Positions 31,542-35,439 of a stretch of 35,439 nt of DNA are shown here, piece by piece. The stretch is from CAITQP01 sp964533145 (GTDB lineage Bacteria; Patescibacteriota; Minisyncoccia; Phycocordibacterales; UBA9973): NCBI GenBank assembly GCA_964533145.1, contig CAZHLG010000010.1:1-35439 (forward strand), read 5' to 3'. Below the pieces are notes generated by a model. That model saw only the letters and a list, made by a program, of their open reading frames with translations. It was not told the DNA's origin and did no database searches. A program made the translations under genes and the position numbers. The first letter of the stretch is position 1, and every line of letters begins with the position of its first letter.

Positions 31542-31613
31542 TGCCCCCGGCAGGAATCGAACCCACATCAATCCCTTAGGACGGGACTGTTCTATCCATT
31601 GAACTACGGAGGC
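31542..31613 (-). tRNA. tRNA-Arg (anticodon CCU)
   Basis: Acceptor GCCTCCG with CGGGGGC (one G-U), D arm GTTCAATGGATAGAAC, anticodon loop GTCCTAA (CCT, reads AGG), T arm GGGTTCGATTCCTGCC, discriminator A. No CCA encoded (ACCT follows). Its 5' end is only 6 nt after the glutaredoxin stop codon, so a shared transcript is likely. Confidence 0.94.
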
Positions 31614-31619
31614 ACGGAA

Positions 31620-31862
31620 CTAGTCGGCCAGGCCGAGCAGCTCCATGACCTTCGGCTTGTTGAAGCCGACGATCAGCGTATCGTCGATGCGGATGACCGG
31701 CACGCCGAGCTGGCGCGTCATGTCCACCATCTCCTTGCGCTTTTCGGCATCGGCGGCAACGTCAAACTCTTCGTACGCCACGCCCTTCTCCTTGAAATAT
31801 TCCTTCGCCATGTGGCAGAAGTGGCACGAGGGCGTGGTGTAGATCGAAACGGTGTGCTGCAT
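31620..31862 (-). CDS. Glutaredoxin-like redox protein
   Basis: An 80-residue thioredoxin-fold protein with active-site C13-H-F-C16 and the cis-Pro loop GVPVIRIDD (53-61). It fits the NrdH/GrxC group that reduces disulfides, for example in ribonucleotide reductase. Start MQHTVSIYTTPSC is typical. A TGG-TATACT box lies about 38 nt before the ATG, so unlike neighbours it has a short leader; a second TATATA is adjacent to the ATG. Confidence 0.93.
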   Translation of the reverse strand: MQHTVSIYTTPSCHFCHMAKEYFKEKGVAYEEFDVAADAEKRKEMVDMTRQLGVPVIRIDDTLIVGFNKPKVMELLGLAD

Positions 31863-31938
31863 AGTATATATCGCTTAGGGCTGCTAAAAATATCGTGGAG
31901 AGAGTATACCACATCCGCCCGGACGCGAAAGCCGGGTA

Positions 31939-31967
31939 TTTACCGATGCAAAAATACATGCTATTAT
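31939..31967 (+). promoter_or_regulatory. Promoter of tRNA-Glu
   Basis: TTTACC (31939-31944), 17-nt spacer, extended -10 TGC-TATTAT (31962-31967); 31 nt before the tRNA. Confidence 0.65.
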
Positions 31968-31998
31968 CCCGTCGTACCGCAACAGTGCTTCATCACGC

Positions 31999-32070
31999 GG
32001 CCCTATCGTCTAACGGTTAGGACACCGGCTTCTCAAGCCGTTAATCGGGGTTCGATTCCCCGTAGGGTCA
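31999..32070 (+). tRNA. tRNA-Glu (anticodon CUC)
   Basis: Acceptor GGCCCTA/TAGGGTC (one G-U), D arm CGTCTAACGGTTAGGACA, anticodon loop TTCTCAA (CTC), T arm CGGGGTTCGATTCCCCG, discriminator A. No CCA encoded. The DNA turns sharply AT-rich just after its 3' end, as at island integration sites. Confidence 0.95.
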
Positions 32071-32310
32071 CATATAAGAGATTTTTTGTCTTCTAAGACC
32101 CTAAATCCATTTCTGCACTTATAGTTCAACGTATCTTCGAACAAGGAAAGTTCGGAAAACACTTTTGTAATAATTTTCTGTTTTTCAGTCGGTTTTGCCA
32201 AAGTGTAATAGACGGGAAAAAGATTGAAACCGAAATTCTTGGAGATTTTGATGACAATGAGGACCTAGAGCATCGATACCAAGTTATAATTTCCAGAGAC
32301 TAAGAAAATT
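32071..32310. other. AT-rich spacer with an open frame lacking a start codon
   Basis: Between tRNA-Glu and the terminator at 32311 no complete gene is seen. On the plus strand a frame is open from 32097 to the TAA at 32301-32303 (68 codons) with no ATG, GTG or TTG start before its middle. Its end looks coding: GKKIETEILGDFDDNEDLEH then RYQVIISRD. This may be the 3' remnant of a gene cut by insertion at the tRNA. Confidence 0.4.
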
Positions 32311-32343
32311 AGAAACCCCCGAGTTTTAAACTCGGGGGTTTCT
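32311..32343. terminator. Bidirectional terminator
   Basis: AGAAACCCCCGAGTTT and AAACTCGGGGGTTTCT, a 16-bp stem with a 1-nt loop at its tightest (opening to 4 nt), T-run in the plus direction and A/T flanks in the other. It lies next to the stop of the large minus-strand gene. Confidence 0.85.
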
Positions 32344-32344
32344 T

Positions 32345-35300
32345 TTATCTCCATCTTAAATCCTGAAGGTCAGAATCAAGATCTTCTCTTTGAGCCTCAC
32401 GATCATACATTTCACTTATAGAACGAAGCAGCATGCTTGTACGAGGCCATCTCGCCCTGAACATTTCGCTCAACTTTTTGTATTTTTGAGCGATAGTTCT
32501 TTCTTGTTCTCCACCACCATCAATACTTCTTGTAACTACACCGCGGCTATTATAAATCTCTACTCGTATGTGGTCATCAATAACATCGTTATTTAGAGAT
32601 TCAATGAGATCTCTTACGGCAACATGCGGCCAGGCATCTCCCGAATCACTCGGGGCATGAGCAAGAATATATCCAATTTGAGCATCGCACACATTAAGAC
32701 GATCAACCTCTTTGCATTTCTTACGAGCTTCAATAATCCAAGTTTTTAATTTTTCTCCATCAATTTCTCCTGTTTCTTTAAAACCAGGCAATAAATACCA
32801 TGAGTTCAAGACTTCATAAGCAACCTTAGCTCGATTCTCTGCTGATTTTTTGTCATCTACAACCTCAACAGTTTCTTTGTTTTCTGGCTTATAAATAAAC
32901 GTAATAAGTTGAGCAAAAAACGAAGGGTCTTTTTGTAGAAGACGATGAACAGCCATCGGTACAGTGATATAGCGTTTAAGATCGTTAAACAACGCAGCGT
33001 AAGGTAATTCTAGCTTAGCCAGCTCTTCGATAGATAGTTCATTGCGCTCATAGAGTTGATTGAACACGCGCCCAAGATAGAACTCTTCCATGACCCTATT
33101 TCTTCCTTTGCTATCTGTAGATAAAAGATCCTGGAGAAGCCTCTGGAGTAATGAACTAGGGATTGAGATATCTGACCCTCCAGCAATTTGCAGGGCGGCT
33201 TCTGGTCGGTCCGCTGCAAGTAATTTTTCTACTGCAATTGCTGCATCACTTTGCTTGTCTCCCTGAGAAAAACCACTTGCTTGTTTCCAGTATTCCTTTT
33301 CGGATTCTTTTCCTAATTTAGCAATAGCAGACCATGTATCTGAATTTTCAGGTCTACCAAAATATAAGTAAGCAAAAGCTTTTGGGTTTTTAACACCCTT
33401 CGCTTTCAATCTTTTAATTTGTTTTTCAATCCATTCTAATCCAACTTTTTCAACGCGCCCCATAGAATATCCTCGAATAATATAGGGATATTTAGCTGTG
33501 CTTTTTACTAAGAAATCTAGGACCTCTTGGTCTTCCTTCCCGTTCTTTACTACTCGACCCAATGCAGATCCTAATACACCAACATATTGAATCGTTCCTG
33601 AAAATTCAACAATTTTTTTAAGGGATAGATTGTTTAGAATTTCTCTCGCCGCCTTATCTTGTGCAGCCTTAACAGCAGGATCCTTTTTTTCATAATCTCG
33701 AGGTTCACCTTCGGGCAGTCTTGGCCAGGGATCACTAAGAAGCCAGGCATAACGTTCCAGTGTATCCTTCGGGGTAAACTTATTGTAGATTTTTTGTAGA
33801 GCAGGAACGCTTTTGCGTTGCTTTGCCTCTCCGTAACTATTAATCCAGTTTAATGCTTCTCTGATCTCTTTATAAAGAACAACTTGATCTGCTTTTGAAA
33901 AAGCAGATATTTTCTCTTTCTCGAGAGATTGAATTGCTTTTTCTTGTACGTGCTCAGGCAAGCGAATAAATTCTGCCGCCGTAGAAGGTAGGTTTTCTTT
34001 TCGACAAGCAAGGTCAGACAGTTTAGGCAGTAAGCCATTGGCATATGCTACTGAATCTCCCTGAGATTCACGCTCAAGACCACGTCTATCACCGCCGGTA
34101 TCACGCCATTTAAAGCGGTACGCTTCGCTCATCGTGTGTCCACCATAATAGCCTTGCGTGAATTGCCAGACAGTTTTTGGGTCCTGCTCTGTAAGTACAT
34201 CAAAAACAGTTAATCGATCTTCCGGAGTTGCATGGGTTTGAGGCATTCCAGGGAAAAATATATCTTTGAGACTATTCAAGGGTCTGTTACTCCAGGTTCC
34301 GCCCTTATCAATTTTTGATAAACCTAATAGCAATTTGGCAGACTTCAAGAGATAAAGAGAACTCCAAGCCGTTGCTTCTAAGGCCCAAAGCAATCCAGAG
34401 TGGCGACACTCTTCAAACATGCTTCCATCTCCGGACATTAATTCCACGAAGATTTCTGGCTGCTTCTCAAGTTTCTCTTCAAGAACGCTCAAAAAAGCAT
34501 CGGGCGCAGCTTCCGCAAGTAGAGGCATAACATCTTTAATTGAGGCCCAAGCTTCCCAAGTATTTAACTGACTAAATAATTCCTTAACGACTTTATTTGC
34601 AAATACTTGAGTAGACGATATGTAAGGAGAACGATCACCGTAGTAGGCAATAAATATAAGAGACTCTACGAGACCATTACGAATCCATTCCGAATAAGAG
34701 CGAGATTTTCCATAGATACCCGCTGCCCAACGTTTTTCCGGCTCAAGATCATACTTTGGGTCCGTTTTTGATAGAACCGAAAGAAGAGTTGAGTGGTAAA
34801 CGTTGACATGCTCTTCCGTTAGGTGTGATGCAAGCAAAAACCATGCATCAAGTGGAGATTTGAGCATCCAGACTGTTCCAATGTTTCGAACAGGAGAATC
34901 TTCATCAGAGAGTAACTCTTTTAAGGATTTGACGTACTCAGTAGAACTTTTACCGGAGAGGGTTTCAATTATTTTCTGATCGCCTTCCATTCGTTCATCC
35001 CATGCGCCAGAGAACAGAAGCGGCAACAACAGCTGTGCTTTTTTTGTAGCCCACAAAGGAGTCTTCATGCTTGCTCGAAATCTGTGTCGACGAAGAACTG
35101 GGATACTCCTGCCAAAATCACGAGCTGTGCGCTGTGCTTCTGCGGCACTGAGTCCGGCATTCTGGAGTTCTTTTTCAACGACATCACGCCTCGGACGACC
35201 GAGTTCAATGAGGTTCTGTCGAACGCTGATAGATTTTGCGTCGGCACTCAAAAACACCTGGTGTCCTTTCTCTACGGCAAAACCAGCCATTTCTCTACAG

Positions 35301-35439
35301 CTTGCTGGGGCAACAATAACAAGCGAATCCTGGAAGGTTCGCGCAACAAGGCTAAGCTGCTGCGGATCTGCAACAACTACACATCGAGATAGTACACGTT
35401 CTCCGTCGGCTGCTGCGAGTTGTGAGATAGAAGCGTACA
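32345..35439 (-). CDS. Very large helical protein, possible defence NTPase-associated (5' end beyond window)
   Basis: The frame is open to the right edge, so at least 1030 residues are visible and the N terminus is missing. The visible start (VLSRCVVVADPQQLSLVART ... DSLVIVAPASCREMAGFAVE ... GHQVFLS) looks like the end of an alpha/beta nucleotide-binding or Rossmann-like region. The rest is mostly helical, like a repeat sensor, and ends in a conserved-looking block (AWPHVAVRDLIESLNN, GGGEQERTIAQKYKKL, RWPRTSMLLRSISEMYDREA). I recall similar blocks in large proteins of defence islands but cannot name the family. DNA is much richer in A and T than the rest of the window. A Walker motif may lie beyond the edge. 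Confidence 0.6.
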   Translation of the reverse strand, partial: YASISQLAAADGERVLSRCVVVADPQQLSLVARTFQDSLVIVAPASCREMAGFAVEKGHQVFLSADAKSISVRQNLIELGRPRRDVVEKELQNAGLSAAEAQRTARDFGRSIPVLRRHRFRASMKTPLWATKKAQLLLPLLFSGAWDERMEGDQKIIETLSGKSSTEYVKSLKELLSDEDSPVRNIGTVWMLKSPLDAWFLLASHLTEEHVNVYHSTLLSVLSKTDPKYDLEPEKRWAAGIYGKSRSYSEWIRNGLVESLIFIAYYGDRSPYISSTQVFANKVVKELFSQLNTWEAWASIKDVMPLLAEAAPDAFLSVLEEKLEKQPEIFVELMSGDGSMFEECRHSGLLWALEATAWSSLYLLKSAKLLLGLSKIDKGGTWSNRPLNSLKDIFFPGMPQTHATPEDRLTVFDVLTEQDPKTVWQFTQGYYGGHTMSEAYRFKWRDTGGDRRGLERESQGDSVAYANGLLPKLSDLACRKENLPSTAAEFIRLPEHVQEKAIQSLEKEKISAFSKADQVVLYKEIREALNWINSYGEAKQRKSVPALQKIYNKFTPKDTLERYAWLLSDPWPRLPEGEPRDYEKKDPAVKAAQDKAAREILNNLSLKKIVEFSGTIQYVGVLGSALGRVVKNGKEDQEVLDFLVKSTAKYPYIIRGYSMGRVEKVGLEWIEKQIKRLKAKGVKNPKAFAYLYFGRPENSDTWSAIAKLGKESEKEYWKQASGFSQGDKQSDAAIAVEKLLAADRPEAALQIAGGSDISIPSSLLQRLLQDLLSTDSKGRNRVMEEFYLGRVFNQLYERNELSIEELAKLELPYAALFNDLKRYITVPMAVHRLLQKDPSFFAQLITFIYKPENKETVEVVDDKKSAENRAKVAYEVLNSWYLLPGFKETGEIDGEKLKTWIIEARKKCKEVDRLNVCDAQIGYILAHAPSDSGDAWPHVAVRDLIESLNNDVIDDHIRVEIYNSRGVVTRSIDGGGEQERTIAQKYKKLSEMFRARWPRTSMLLRSISEMYDREAQREDLDSDLQDLRWR

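Noticed and set aside
32010..32201. Minus-strand 63-residue protein overlapping tRNA-Glu
   Set aside because: Its end is the antisense of the tRNA, a well-known false protein; no promoter seen.

Overview
This window looks like part of a metagenome-assembled genome of a Candidate Phyla Radiation (Patescibacteria) bacterium, most likely a parcubacterium. The signs are a very short ATP synthase delta subunit, a transketolase split into two genes, a sugar-phosphate gene set built around the non-oxidative pentose phosphate pathway, small single-domain proteins, a glycine-poor RRM protein, few Shine-Dalgarno sites, and many genes whose extended -10 box (TGnTATAcT) lies only 6-9 nt before the ATG. 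TGA is used as a stop (for example the ATGA overlap near 8540), so the code is standard here. Most of the window is GC-rich; the right end (from about 32.07 kb) is clearly AT-rich. The lineage is inferred from gene content, not from a tree.

Layout. Nearly everything is on the minus strand. (1) 1-4205: a promoter, tRNA-Ile(GAU) and an F-type ATP synthase operon, atpZ/I-atpB-atpE-atpF-atpH-atpA; atpA runs off the left edge. (2) 4227-6594: an exported beta-propeller protein with a peptidoglycan-binding domain, and an RRM RNA-binding protein with a long structured leader. (3) 6754-16315: one tightly packed ten-gene operon ending at a strong terminator. Its order is a Tat-signal beta-rich protein, a 713-residue phage-tail-like protein, two small proteins, tatC, two tatA genes, a tandem-repeat protein with a C-terminal dockerin, and two membrane-anchored cohesin proteins. 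A 100-N assembly gap interrupts the repeat gene. (4) 16316-17179: a Com-like zinc finger/PAS sensor directly upstream. (5) 17392-21608: translation and cell-wall genes (prmC, prfA, rpmE, a coiled-coil lytic transglycosylase, rplY). (6) 21667-30675: metabolism: a GlcD-type flavoprotein, a PfkB sugar kinase, split transketolase, Rpe, RpiB, a MazG-like enzyme and GAPDH, with several unknown small genes. (7) 30729-32070: three tRNAs (Phe, Arg, Glu), a small membrane protein, a lipoprotein and a glutaredoxin. (8) 32071-35439: an AT-rich segment starting at the 3' end of tRNA-Glu, with the C-terminal part of a very large protein that is possibly a defence protein and runs off the right edge.

How it fits together. 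Rpe, RpiB, both transketolase halves, GAPDH and the sugar kinase form a pentose phosphate/lower glycolysis core typical of fermentative ultra-small bacteria, with ATP synthase alongside. The most interesting block is region 3. It links the cell's Tat export machinery to phage-structural-like proteins and to a cohesin/dockerin pair, and so suggests a surface assembly of folded proteins exported by Tat and docked non-covalently on membrane-anchored cohesins. That assembly is an inference from gene order and domains; no such system is known to me by name.
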